Source of the DNA: Anaerolineales bacterium UBA2232
GTDB taxonomy: Bacteria; Chloroflexota; Anaerolineae; UBA2200
Length of the DNA: 20,300 nt
Assembly (NCBI GenBank): GCA_002348045.1
Contig: DDYO01000292.1
Location: 1 to 20,300 of the forward strand
Direction: 5' to 3'
The position numbers and the translations under genes are program-made. Positions 7,796 to 16,522 of the stretch are shown here, one piece after another (within the stretch, counting starts at the first letter, position 1; each line of letters begins with the position of its first letter). The notes under the pieces are model-generated. The model was not told where the DNA came from, searched no databases, and saw only the letters and a program-made list of their open reading frames with translations.

Positions 7796-8911
7796 ATGTC
7801 CAACCCTTACGTGACCGAACCGCCGGAGGCCTGGCCAACCCTGGGTCCCGGATCGCTGACACCGAGGGAGCGGGTGTACATGTCTTTGGCGCACCGGCAG
7901 CCGGATCGCGTGCCCATCGACTTTTGGGCTGTACCGGAGCTGTGGGAGCGGTTACTGTCGGCCATGGGCGGCATCACCCGTGAGGAGCTCCTGCAAACGC
8001 TCGAGGTGGACATTCGCTGGGTGGCCCCCGACTATGTGGGCCCCGAGGCTGGCCTGCCAGGCGGGGGGTACGTGGACCACTACGGCGCGTGGCGAAAAGC
8101 GGTGCGCAATGAGTTCAGCATCTATCACGAGTATGCTGGCTATCCCTTGGCCGACGCAAAGACCGCAGCGGACGTCCACGATTGGGAGTGGCCGCAGACC
8201 GAGTCATGGGACATGGACAGCGTGCCGCCCAAGCTCAAGGAATTGGATGCCCAGGGCGACTACTTTGTCTGCTATGACCTGGGTGGTATCTTTGAGCGTT
8301 CCTGGGGCCTGGTGGGACTGGAGCGCTTCCTGATGGACCTGGCGACCAACCCCGAGGTTCCATGCGCGATCATGGACTGCATGACGGACCTGTACATTGC
8401 GAACGTGACCCGTCTTCTGCGAGCCACCGGCGAACGCATCGACATGGTTTACACTTGGGATGATGTGGCCCATCAGCACGGCCTCATGGTATCACCAGCC
8501 ATGTGGCGCCGCCATATCTTGCCCAGGCATTTGCGCTTGAACGCCGCCATACGGGAGTTCAATGTCAAGCTCATGTACCATTCCTGTGGCGCGATCTACC
8601 CTCTGATTCCCGCTCTGATCGAAGAGGCTGGGATTGATGTCCTCAACCCTCTGCAGCCTCGCGCCGCCGGCATGGACATGTCGCGCATCAAAGAAGAGTT
8701 CGGCCGCCGCATCTCGTTTCATGGCGGGGTGGACATTCAGCACACACTGCCACATGGTACAGCTGAAGAGGTTCGCCAAGAGGTGCAAGACCGGTGCAGA
8801 GTTCTTGGACCGGGAGGAGGCTATATCCTGGCGCCCTCCCACTACATGCAAAACGACACGCCTCTGGAAAACACCCTGGCATTCTACCGAACGCCAAGAG
8901 ATGTGGGCTAG
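7796..8911 (+). CDS. Uroporphyrinogen decarboxylase-like (URO-D superfamily) protein
   Basis: A 371-residue TIM-barrel protein of the URO-D/MtaA superfamily, whose members include haem-pathway decarboxylases and corrinoid-dependent methyltransferases. HRQPDRVP (33-40) is the usual N-terminal motif. YHSCG (261-265) gives the H-x-C of the zinc site in methyltransferase members. HGGVDI (309-314) and ILAPSH (344-349) mark the C-terminal half. The second zinc cysteine, usual near the last motif, is replaced by Ser348-His349. The N-terminal arginine cluster needed for porphyrin binding is not evident, so true HemE function is unlikely. The start has GAGGAG upstream. It shares an operon with the deaminase and converges on the permease (61-nt gap). 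Many such paralogues in anaerobic bacteria lack a known substrate; I assign only the superfamily. Confidence 0.8.
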   Translation: MSNPYVTEPPEAWPTLGPGSLTPRERVYMSLAHRQPDRVPIDFWAVPELWERLLSAMGGITREELLQTLEVDIRWVAPDYVGPEAGLPGGGYVDHYGAWRKAVRNEFSIYHEYAGYPLADAKTAADVHDWEWPQTESWDMDSVPPKLKELDAQGDYFVCYDLGGIFERSWGLVGLERFLMDLATNPEVPCAIMDCMTDLYIANVTRLLRATGERIDMVYTWDDVAHQHGLMVSPAMWRRHILPRHLRLNAAIREFNVKLMYHSCGAIYPLIPALIEEAGIDVLNPLQPRAAGMDMSRIKEEFGRRISFHGGVDIQHTLPHGTAEEVRQEVQDRCRVLGPGGGYILAPSHYMQNDTPLENTLAFYRTPRDVG

Positions 8912-8972
8912 CTCCGGCGACCGCATCACTCGGCGACAGAGGCTGTGCGGCTTGACAGGTCAGGCGGGCAAC

Positions 8973-10181
8973 CTACAGGGGATCGCCGATGTAGCGTCCA
9001 CCGAGATGGTCGCTGTAGCCAGAAACCCCACTGCTCACAAAGCTTCTCATGCTGGGCAACGCGGCGAAAATCACCATGAGTTCGACCAGGATGTCGATGA
9101 ACGGTCGAGGGACAGGGGAGTAGAACGCCACGCTGAGGGCGCCTGACTCCAATCCGCCGTAGGCCAGGGCAGCGAACAGCGAACCGATAAAGGATTGCCC
9201 TCCGATGAGGGCGATGATCAGGTCCTTTTCGCCCACGTTCAACATTCCTGAGCGGGTAGATCCCCACACCCCCATCACCTCGATCGCTCCAGCCATGGCG
9301 GCAATCGCGCCACTGAGCATCATTCCCAGGAAGAAGACGCGGCCTGCCTGGATGCCGCCCATTTGGGCGAACCGGGGATTGTGGCGCGTCATGCGGATCT
9401 CATAGCCCGTCTTGGACCTGCGCATCCAGTAGGCCAGCATGAGCACGATGGCGATGGACACGAATATTCCGGTGTTGGCCTCGGACCGTGGACCCAGAGA
9501 GTAGGGAAGAATATCGCTGAACTTGGCGAGGCGCGCGTTGGGCTGAATGCCGGCTCGTGAGGCGCCGCGCGAGGCACTCGAAAGCCAGGGTATCAGCCCG
9601 ATGACCAGGGACAGCCCGTTGGTCACCACCGGATTGGTGATCATTCCAGTGACAATTTCGCTGATCCCGGAGATGCGTTTGACGAGGGCAGGCACAAAAC
9701 CCGCTGCCGCCCCAGCGCACCCGCTGATGAGAAGGATGAGGGGAACAAGGATCACAGTGGGAAGTGCCGGCAGGGCATAGCCGGCCATGGCTGCCGCGCT
9801 GGCGCCGACGGAGAACTGGGCTACCAGCCCCATGTTGATGGCCCCGGCCTGAAACGCCATGGTGGCTGCCGCCGATGTCAGGATCAAGGGCGTTGCCCTC
9901 TGAATGCTGATCATCAAGCTACGTGGGCTAAAGAATGACTCCCGGAACAGCAGGGAATACACCTGAAGCGGATTCGCACCCGTCCACAACAGCAGTAGTG
10001 AGCCGACGACCGCGCTCAACCCGATGGCCGCGACCAGTTGCACCAGGTAGGTGACAAGGGCCTCCCCTGTGGTGGGCACGTGGACGGCTGCTGGAGCGAT
10101 GACACTGCCGCGATCGGGCCTACGGAGTGGGGCGACCAGATGGGTCAGCCGATCAAGGCATTGGCGAGGTAATCCTCTCAT
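8973..10181 (-). CDS. ABC transporter permease, BMP/NupP-type nucleoside uptake family
   Basis: A 402-residue membrane protein of the branched-chain/sugar permease fold, most like the larger permease (NupP/YufP type) of BMP-family nucleoside importers. About eight to ten hydrophobic segments are visible. The family signature around A-F-Q-A-G-A-I-N-M-G-L-V, a conserved glycine-rich segment with I-A-L-I-G-G-Q-S, and the G-I-S-E-I-V-T-G-M-I coupling-type loop are present. The ATG at 10181 overlaps the ribokinase stop as ATGA, a classic coupled start. An upstream in-frame start at 10214 adds a poor glycine-rich leader inside ribokinase and is rejected. It is the last gene of the operon. No ATPase, binding protein or second permease is in the window; they may lie beyond 20300. 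Confidence 0.87.
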   Translation of the reverse strand: MRGLPRQCLDRLTHLVAPLRRPDRGSVIAPAAVHVPTTGEALVTYLVQLVAAIGLSAVVGSLLLLWTGANPLQVYSLLFRESFFSPRSLMISIQRATPLILTSAAATMAFQAGAINMGLVAQFSVGASAAAMAGYALPALPTVILVPLILLISGCAGAAAGFVPALVKRISGISEIVTGMITNPVVTNGLSLVIGLIPWLSSASRGASRAGIQPNARLAKFSDILPYSLGPRSEANTGIFVSIAIVLMLAYWMRRSKTGYEIRMTRHNPRFAQMGGIQAGRVFFLGMMLSGAIAAMAGAIEVMGVWGSTRSGMLNVGEKDLIIALIGGQSFIGSLFAALAYGGLESGALSVAFYSPVPRPFIDILVELMVIFAALPSMRSFVSSGVSGYSDHLGGRYIGDPL

Positions 10182-11104
10182 TGGTGGCTCGCCAATGCCT
10201 CCTCCACCTCCCATCGACGAGCCATGGCCGGTGCGGTTCCGAGTCGAGTTACCTGGATGGAGGCAGCCACGGTGGCGAACTCTACGGCGTCCACCAAGCT
10301 CTGTCCCTCAGCCAGCGCCACGGCCAAGGCGCCACTAAACGCGTCGCCAGCGCCGGTGGTATCGACCACTTGAACCGTACGCCCAGCAACGTGTCTTACC
10401 ACCTCGGCGGTCACGATCAGCGCCCCTTGCCCCCCCAGAGTGATGACAGCCGCGTTCACGCCAAGGGATACGAGTCGATGTCCCGCCGCTTCGGCCTCAG
10501 TCAGGCTCCGCACCGGCAATCCAGTAATGATCTCCGCTTCGGTCTCGTTCGGCGTGAGCACGCTGACCTGTCGCAGGAGTTCTGGTACCAGTGCTAGGCC
10601 AGGAGCAGGGTTCAGCAGGACGGGCACCCCTGCCTCGTGGGCCAGGGATATTGCGTGCCGAACAGTCCCCATGGGAATCTCCAGCTGCACCAGCAGCACG
10701 TCCGCGTTCCCAATAGACTGTCGCGCAGCCTCAAGGTCCGCTGGGCTCAGGAGGGTGTTGGCGCCGGCGGCTACCACGATCATGTTCTCACCAGCAGAGT
10801 CCAGGAGTATGGTAGCGGTGCCGGTGTGCGTTTCTTCGGTTCGGATGATGTGATCCGGTTTGACACCCTCTTCCACCAAGTTCTTGTGAGCAATATCGCC
10901 AAAGAGATCTTTGCCCAGCTTGACGACCATGGTCACGTCTGCGCCCAGGCGCGCTGCAGCCACGGCCTGGTTGGCCCCCTTGCCCCCAGGGCCCATGTGA
11001 AAGGGCCCGCCCAGTATGGTCTCGCCCTTGACCGGCATGCGTGGAGTACGCATCGCCAGGTCAAAGTTAAAGCTGCCGACTACGGTCACCTTGGGTTGTT
11101 TCAT
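10178..11104 (-). CDS. rbsK: Ribokinase
   Basis: Phosphorylates free ribose to ribose 5-phosphate with ATP, in the cytoplasm. The 308-residue PfkB-family protein begins with V-V-G-S-F-N-F-D and has the substrate motif GPGGKGANQA (38-47), NPAPG (165-169), TPNETE (184-189), and DTTGAGDAF (248-256) with catalytic base D254. The length is typical of RbsK. GGAGGG lies about 5 nt before the ATG. It follows adenine deaminase 1 by 22 nt and overlaps the permease start. Its role here is clear: nucleoside hydrolases in the same operon release free ribose. A nucleoside kinase of the same fold is possible but less likely given the motif spacing. Confidence 0.93.
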   Translation of the reverse strand: MKQPKVTVVGSFNFDLAMRTPRMPVKGETILGGPFHMGPGGKGANQAVAAARLGADVTMVVKLGKDLFGDIAHKNLVEEGVKPDHIIRTEETHTGTATILLDSAGENMIVVAAGANTLLSPADLEAARQSIGNADVLLVQLEIPMGTVRHAISLAHEAGVPVLLNPAPGLALVPELLRQVSVLTPNETEAEIITGLPVRSLTEAEAAGHRLVSLGVNAAVITLGGQGALIVTAEVVRHVAGRTVQVVDTTGAGDAFSGALAVALAEGQSLVDAVEFATVAASIQVTRLGTAPAMARRWEVEEALASHQ

Positions 11105-11126
11105 CGGTCCCTCCTACGTCTGGGTG

Positions 11127-12872
11127 TTACCCTTCCACTGGTTCGAAAGCCGGGATGATGACCTGGCGCTCGACGTCGGCCAAGCCCATGTCTGTCAATC
11201 GGTATCGTGGAACTACCGGCAGCGCTAGGGAGGTCAGGAGGCCGATAGGGTTCTCATCAACCCCCATCGCCTTCGCGGCTGACACAAAGGCCTCAAAGTC
11301 CCTTGCCAGCTCAGGAACTGACTTCTGGGCAAGAATTCCCGCTACGGGCAAAGGGGCGAGGGCCCGAACCTGGCCATCGGCCACGGCCACGTAGCCGCCT
11401 CCTGCCTCGACAAGGGCGCCGATGGCCACAGCCATGTCTTGCGGATCACGGCCGATTGCGACGAGGTTGTGACAGTCGTGGGTATAGGTCGTGGCCAGGG
11501 CGCCCGTCTCCAGGCCGGACCCTCCCAATAGGGCGGCACCGCGATTCGCGTTCTGCCCGTGGCGGTGCCAGACCACAGCCAGGGCGAGGTCGCCTTGTTC
11601 CCGCCAGGCTACGGCTCCGTTGACAATATGGATGACGCGCTCTTCGAGGTCCTTCCCGCGGTCAAGGAGGATGCGGGCGCGCACGGCCGCGCCGGGATAG
11701 CGCAGGGCTAGGTCGTCGGCAGCGGGGGGCGTCAGACGCACTGATTCCAGCGCTGCTTTCGGCGGGCTCTGCTGTGCAAGGGCAGGCTCCAGCATCTTGC
11801 CGTCTCGGGCTACAACGCGACCGGAGCAGAGGGTGGAGTGTACCTCGAAAGACAACAGGTCCCGCAGAACCAGCACGTCCGCCTTGAATCCCGGTGCAAT
11901 GGCCCCCAGGTCGTACTGCCGCAGGCGACGAGCCGGAGTGAGAGTGGCAGCGCGCACGGCGTCCACAGGAGACATTCCCAGGGCGATTGCCCGGCGCACT
12001 CCGCGGTCCAGGTGGCCGTGGGCGACAAGTTCCTGGGGCGGGATGTCGTCGGTAACGAACACCACCTCATCCAGGCGACCACGCTGGCGCCAGCACTCCA
12101 CCGCCTCCTTGATGTTGTCCCCATGGGCGAGGCAGCGAATCTCCACGGTCATTCCAAGCCTGGTCCGTTCCAGAATGCCTTGGGGAGAGAGGAACTCATG
12201 GTCAGAGTTGATGCCTGCTGCCAGGTAAGTGTTCAGCTCCCTGCCGCCCAATCCGCGGATGTGGCCGGTGAGGATGACGCCCCGCTGCCGTCCAGCCTCG
12301 ACGATTTCGCTGATGCGAGGCGACTGGCGAATCACCCCCCAGTAGTCCATCACCTCAGCCAGACCGATGGTGTCGGGATCGTCCAGGAGAGCATTGACAT
12401 CTTCGGCGAGGAAAACCGCACCCGCAGTCTCCAGCGCTGGAACCGACGGTACGCAGGTGGGTACGAAGAACAACACACGGAGGGGCAAACCCCTGCACGC
12501 ATGTCGCATATAGTCCACGCCCGCGACACCCATGACATTGGCGATCTCGTGGGGATCAGCCGCCACGGTGGTGATCCCGAGGGGCAGCACGGCATTGGCA
12601 AAGTGCTCGGGGGTGACGTGGGTACTCTCAATGTGCATGTGGCTGTCGATGAGTCCCGGGGACAGCCACATGCCCTTGGCATCTATAGTGTCGCGCCCCA
12701 GGCATTTAGGGTCATCGGGAGCCGTAACATACGCGATGGTGTCCTCGCAGATGCCCACCGTTGCTGGATAGACTTCGCGGGTGATAACGTTCAGCAGATG
12801 TCCATTGCGGATGACCAGATCCGCTGGTTCATCGCCCAGGGCGACCTGGAGCAGGCGAGCATAGTTTGCCAT
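11127..12872 (-). CDS. ade: Adenine deaminase 1
   Basis: Hydrolyses adenine to hypoxanthine and ammonia with a bound binuclear metal centre. At 581 residues it has the full two-domain length of bacterial Ade. DSHMHIES puts the HxH ligands at H78 and H80. ADPHEIANV is at 105-113, AEVMDY with E173, GH with H203, SDHE with H225, and TDD with D275, so the site looks complete. The C-terminal HDCHN (465-469) has Cys where the usual motif and its neighbour have Ser. The ATG is 5 nt after the stop of adenine deaminase 2, with GAGGAG a little further upstream. The pair is diverged, not a recent copy. A related base such as N6-methyladenine is a possible alternative substrate for one of the two. Confidence 0.92.
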   Translation of the reverse strand: MANYARLLQVALGDEPADLVIRNGHLLNVITREVYPATVGICEDTIAYVTAPDDPKCLGRDTIDAKGMWLSPGLIDSHMHIESTHVTPEHFANAVLPLGITTVAADPHEIANVMGVAGVDYMRHACRGLPLRVLFFVPTCVPSVPALETAGAVFLAEDVNALLDDPDTIGLAEVMDYWGVIRQSPRISEIVEAGRQRGVILTGHIRGLGGRELNTYLAAGINSDHEFLSPQGILERTRLGMTVEIRCLAHGDNIKEAVECWRQRGRLDEVVFVTDDIPPQELVAHGHLDRGVRRAIALGMSPVDAVRAATLTPARRLRQYDLGAIAPGFKADVLVLRDLLSFEVHSTLCSGRVVARDGKMLEPALAQQSPPKAALESVRLTPPAADDLALRYPGAAVRARILLDRGKDLEERVIHIVNGAVAWREQGDLALAVVWHRHGQNANRGAALLGGSGLETGALATTYTHDCHNLVAIGRDPQDMAVAIGALVEAGGGYVAVADGQVRALAPLPVAGILAQKSVPELARDFEAFVSAAKAMGVDENPIGLLTSLALPVVPRYRLTDMGLADVERQVIIPAFEPVEG

Positions 12873-12877
12873 CAGCG

Positions 12878-14641
12878 CTACTCCTCATCGGCCCATATGG
12901 AAATCACCGTTTGGCGCTCCACGTCAACCAGGCCCTGGTCGGTCATGCTGTAGAAAGGAATCACCGGTAAGGCCAATCCGATGATAGCCGCGAGGGGGTT
13001 GCTGCGGTTGATGCCCAGGTTGCGCAACGCGTTATTGAAGGCTTCGAGTTGGGGTGCGAGGTCCTCCAGCGGCAATGGACTCATGAGTCCGCCGATGGGA
13101 AGTGGAACCAGCGAAACAACCCTGCCCGACTCGGCGCAGCAGACTCCCCCGCCGCACTTGGCAAGCTCTTGAGCGGCGAGAACCATGTCGTCGACGCTTC
13201 GCCCCACGACAGTGAGGTTGTGAGAATCGTGGGAAACCGTGCTGGCAACCGCACCTCGCTGCAGGCCCAGGCCCTGGAGCAGCGCGGTGGCTCGTTGCCC
13301 GCCCCGACCATGGCGCTCCAGAATGGTCAAGAGGACAATCCCGGGAGCTCCTGTCACGTCCACCAGGCCATTCACCACCGGAAGTTCCACGGTCTCCAGG
13401 GCGTTACGTGATGCTGGCACCAGGGTAAGCACGCGCACTCGCTCGTGGGAACGGGCCGGTCGCGCTCGGAGGCCAAAGTCCTCGCGGGTCGGGGGATGTG
13501 GCAGCCGCACCGTGTTTTCAGCGTCGAGTTGGAAACGCTGCGACGGCAGGGCCATGACCATCTGGCCCTGCCGGGCCACCAGAATTCCGTCTACGATGAC
13601 CTCGTCCGCCGCGAACTCCTCAAGGCTGGACGTGAGCACCAGGTCGGCACGCTTACCGGGCGCAATGGCACCCAGGTCGTACAAGCGATGGCGTTGCGCG
13701 CCATGAAGCGTGGCCGCCCGGATGGCGTCAACAGGGTGGAACCCGGAGTCCACCGCAATTCGAACCACACGGTCCATGTGGCCGCGGTGCAAGAGATCAT
13801 CTGGCAAGATGTCATCGGTGCACATGACCAGATTGGGAGGAACGTGTTCGAACTCTCTGACCAACTGGGCAAGCGTGGACATACTCTCTGAGAAGGTGGA
13901 AGCGCGGCCCTCGACGGTCATGCCCATGCGCAGCTTCTCCCGCAACTCGTCCACATTCTTGCCTTCGTGATCGGAGGCTGGTCCCCCCACCATATAGGCG
14001 GCGAGCTGGTCACCGCGTAACCCAGGGCAGTGACCGCTGATAACGGTGTTATGGGCCAACGCCACGGCCAGAATGTCGCTCATACGTTGGCCTTGATGTA
14101 TCACACCCAAGTAGTCCATGACCTCGGCCACACCGATTACCTCGGGCCAGCTGAGCATTTCGGCGATCTCCGAGGGGCCAAAGTCGGCGCCCGCGGTCTC
14201 GAGGCCGGGCACCGCGGGAACACACGACGGCGCTTGCACGAACACGCGCAAGGGCAAGGCCCGAGTCGCGTCGATCATGTACTTGACCCCACGCAGGCCC
14301 ACCACATTGGCAATCTCGTGAGGATCGATGACTACGGTCGTGGTTCCGCGGGGCAGGACAGCGGCCGCAAAGCCAGCGGGGCTCATCATACTGCTTTCAA
14401 TGTGAACGTGAGTGTCGATGAACCCGGGCACGGCAAAGCGGCCATCGCCAGCGAGCCGCTGCTTCGGCTCCACTCCGTCCCACGTGTCGGGACCTACATG
14501 CGCGATAAAGCCACCAGCTATGCCGATGGACGCCGGATACACCTCCCGGGTGTAGACATTGACCAGGCGCACGTTCTCGATCAGCAGGTCAAACGGCTGG
14601 ACGCCCAGAGCGGCTGCAATAGCGTCGGATCTAGTCTGCAT
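12878..14641 (-). CDS. ade: Adenine deaminase 2
   Basis: A 587-residue paralogue of the next gene downstream, with the same reaction expected: adenine to hypoxanthine. DTHVHIES gives H78 and H80, IDPHEIANV is at 105-113, AEVMDY gives E173, GH gives H204, SDHE gives H225 and CTDD gives D276. The C-terminal motif is the canonical HDSHN. Positions stay in register with the paralogue through most of the first domain, while the linker around 245-275 and the third quarter differ strongly. The ATG lies 11 nt inside the end of the MFS gene and has AAGGAG about 10 nt upstream. It is the more canonical member of the pair. Confidence 0.93.
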   Translation of the reverse strand: MQTRSDAIAAALGVQPFDLLIENVRLVNVYTREVYPASIGIAGGFIAHVGPDTWDGVEPKQRLAGDGRFAVPGFIDTHVHIESSMMSPAGFAAAVLPRGTTTVVIDPHEIANVVGLRGVKYMIDATRALPLRVFVQAPSCVPAVPGLETAGADFGPSEIAEMLSWPEVIGVAEVMDYLGVIHQGQRMSDILAVALAHNTVISGHCPGLRGDQLAAYMVGGPASDHEGKNVDELREKLRMGMTVEGRASTFSESMSTLAQLVREFEHVPPNLVMCTDDILPDDLLHRGHMDRVVRIAVDSGFHPVDAIRAATLHGAQRHRLYDLGAIAPGKRADLVLTSSLEEFAADEVIVDGILVARQGQMVMALPSQRFQLDAENTVRLPHPPTREDFGLRARPARSHERVRVLTLVPASRNALETVELPVVNGLVDVTGAPGIVLLTILERHGRGGQRATALLQGLGLQRGAVASTVSHDSHNLTVVGRSVDDMVLAAQELAKCGGGVCCAESGRVVSLVPLPIGGLMSPLPLEDLAPQLEAFNNALRNLGINRSNPLAAIIGLALPVIPFYSMTDQGLVDVERQTVISIWADEE

Positions 14642-15902
14642 GATATGGGTTCTCCTTGTTGCCTGAGGTGAGCGATGGCGAGCCTGAACGATTTGTCAGC
14701 CAGGCCGCGAACAGGATCGCGGTGGCGGATAGGTAGAAAGGGATGGTGTAACGGGATCGGGAAAACAACCAGCCGGTCACCGGTGCAGCGATCGCGTTTC
14801 CCAGCCAATACGTGAGATTGATCCAGGCCGCCACGGCGGCTTTTGCCCTCAAGGAGGCCGTGGCCATGGCATACGCGAACCAGATGGGCTGCGAGAGCAT
14901 AAAGAGCCCCTGGTATGTCCACAAGCCCAACGCTCCTATCAGGGGCGTGAACGCCAGACCCATCAGAACCATGCAGAGCGCCAAGAGCAAACGGGTAACC
15001 GTGATGGAACGGAGGGTACCCACCCGGATGGCCAATGCAGGTCCCAGGGCGGTGCCGATCAGGGAAGGGATCAGGTTGAGGGCCGAAATGGTGCCGTAAA
15101 ACTGACGACTAGCCTGGAGGCGGTAGACAAAGTACACGTTGAGAAAGGGGATGGTCAAGCCCATCCACAGTCCCAGGAAGAGCTCCACCACGGCAACCCG
15201 TTGGGTGAAGCGGTCCATCCCCCACAGATACGGCAGCAGGCTGATCTTCTGGCGCGTCGTGCGAGGCTGCGCCGTGATCCTGGAGACTGGCACGAGGGCG
15301 AGGAGGATGAGCATGGATGCAAGGGCCAGGGTGTACCGATACCCTGCGGTCAGGCTCGGCGCCAGATGGCGCATGAAAGTGGGACCAAAGCCCCCGATTA
15401 GAGCGCCGAACGACATGGACAGGCTGAACAGCAGGGTGCTGATGCTGAAAGCGTAGGTTCGTTCTTTCTCAGACGTGTTGCCGAGGATGTACGGGAGGCC
15501 TACCACAAAGTCGCCAGCCAGCGCCAGTCCTCCCAGGAACGAGGCCATCAAGATCAGAGGGACGCTATCGTTCCAAACGCGCAGCAGATAGCTCATGCCG
15601 GCCAGGCTGTATACGATCAAGAATGTGGCCCTGTGGCCGATGAGCTCTGCAACGAACCCGATCGGGATTGAACCCAACGCTTGGGCCAGAGGAGCCGCGC
15701 CGAGGATGGTGCCCAACACGTTGGCCGGGATGCCCATGGACAAGATGTAAAGGTTGAAGGACACTGCGAAGACACCCTGCGCCGTTCCGTTGAGGACGAC
15801 GGCGAGGAGCCTTAGGCGCACATTGGGGCTGAACATGCGGATGCAGGCAGCATAGTCCGACAGTCCGCGGGACAATCGTGGGCGCAATCCCTGCACGGGC
15901 AT
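14631..15902 (-). CDS. MFS transporter, probable nucleoside or base permease
   Basis: A 423-residue membrane protein with about twelve hydrophobic segments typical of the major facilitator superfamily. Loop 2-3 reads F-V-A-E-L-I-G-H-R, the usual acidic-basic turn. The substrate is inferred from its place between deoxyribosyltransferase B and adenine deaminase 2: a nucleoside or purine base, either imported or exported. The frame stays open to 16154, but that extension reads the preceding gene in another phase and is basic and non-hydrophobic, so I start at the ATG 14 nt after the preceding stop. An inner ATG at 15836 is also possible. No clear ribosome site is seen for either. Confidence 0.83.
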   Translation of the reverse strand: MPVQGLRPRLSRGLSDYAACIRMFSPNVRLRLLAVVLNGTAQGVFAVSFNLYILSMGIPANVLGTILGAAPLAQALGSIPIGFVAELIGHRATFLIVYSLAGMSYLLRVWNDSVPLILMASFLGGLALAGDFVVGLPYILGNTSEKERTYAFSISTLLFSLSMSFGALIGGFGPTFMRHLAPSLTAGYRYTLALASMLILLALVPVSRITAQPRTTRQKISLLPYLWGMDRFTQRVAVVELFLGLWMGLTIPFLNVYFVYRLQASRQFYGTISALNLIPSLIGTALGPALAIRVGTLRSITVTRLLLALCMVLMGLAFTPLIGALGLWTYQGLFMLSQPIWFAYAMATASLRAKAAVAAWINLTYWLGNAIAAPVTGWLFSRSRYTIPFYLSATAILFAAWLTNRSGSPSLTSGNKENPYHAD

Positions 15903-15916
15903 TTGCACTGGACCAT

Positions 15917-16522
15917 TCACTGGGGGCGTTCCGTGGCCTTGGTCAACTCGCCTCGCCACTCCTTGAGCAGCGCAAGGGCATCCTGGAAATCGGCAACCAC
16001 TTTGCCGCACTCCTCGATGGTGCCCAGGACAAAGTAATTGAGGCCCCAGTTGGTCGCCGCCTTGCGGGCGCCACGGGCATCGTTCATCAGCCCGACAATG
16101 CCTTTCTTGCTGGGATCGGACCTCATCAAACCGTAAAAGATGCCCAACTCGCAAGCGGTACCATCGTCTACCTGGGTGCCATCGAGCACTGCAAGCACAG
16201 CATTGGCCGCTCTCAAGCCGCCCAGGTCAACCCTGAAGATGTGCTCTGGCGTCATCGGAGGCAAGCCGATGTCTTCACGCCTCACTAGTCCCCTTCGCAG
16301 TAATTCGTTCACTACATCAGGCACGGTAGGCGACGATAGCTGCTCCACGGTGAGAAGCCCCTTCTCAGCCAGAAAACGCATTCCTTCTGGCGTTACGTGC
16401 GGTCGGAAGGACTCGTGGGGTACAAAGGGATCCATGCCTTGATCGCGAAGAATCTGGGCATGATGGGAGATCCACTCTCTCACATAAGGCGTGAACAGGG
16501 GGCCGGCAAAGTAAATCTTCAT
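15917..16522 (-). CDS. Nucleoside 2-deoxyribosyltransferase B
   Basis: Transfers 2-deoxyribose between bases, or hydrolyses 2'-deoxynucleosides or nucleotides, depending on subfamily. The 201-residue protein starts with the Rossmann-type strand K-I-Y-F-A-G-P-L-F. It carries the nucleophile E125 in the DDGTACELG block (119-127), and SDPSKKGIVG follows. Compared with its upstream twin it has about 36 additional residues, in the segment between PFVPHES and the A-N-A-V helix (roughly 40-97), which lies near the substrate entrance. The ATG overlaps the twin's stop as ATGA. Translation in this frame is open to 16615, but homology begins exactly at the chosen Met. The precise substrate is unknown; the dNMP-hydrolase branch of the family is possible. 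Confidence 0.85.
   Translation of the reverse strand: MKIYFAGPLFTPYVREWISHHAQILRDQGMDPFVPHESFRPHVTPEGMRFLAEKGLLTVEQLSSPTVPDVVNELLRRGLVRREDIGLPPMTPEHIFRVDLGGLRAANAVLAVLDGTQVDDGTACELGIFYGLMRSDPSKKGIVGLMNDARGARKAATNWGLNYFVLGTIEECGKVVADFQDALALLKEWRGELTKATERPQ

Noticed and set aside
8912..8972. Search for a bidirectional terminator between the URO-D-like gene and the permease
   Set aside because: Only a weak 5-bp CCGCA/TGCGG pairing with a 20-nt loop was found; not enough to call.
10182..10214. Longer ABC permease start inside ribokinase
   Set aside because: It adds a glycine-rich leader with no family match; the ATGA-coupled start at 10181 is better.
11838..12953. Plus-strand 371-codon frame
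   Set aside because: It is antisense to adenine deaminase 1, whose complete metal-site motifs are on the minus strand.
15903..16154. N-terminal extension of the second MFS transporter
   Set aside because: It is an out-of-phase reading of deoxyribosyltransferase B, rich in Arg, Gln and Cys with no membrane segment.
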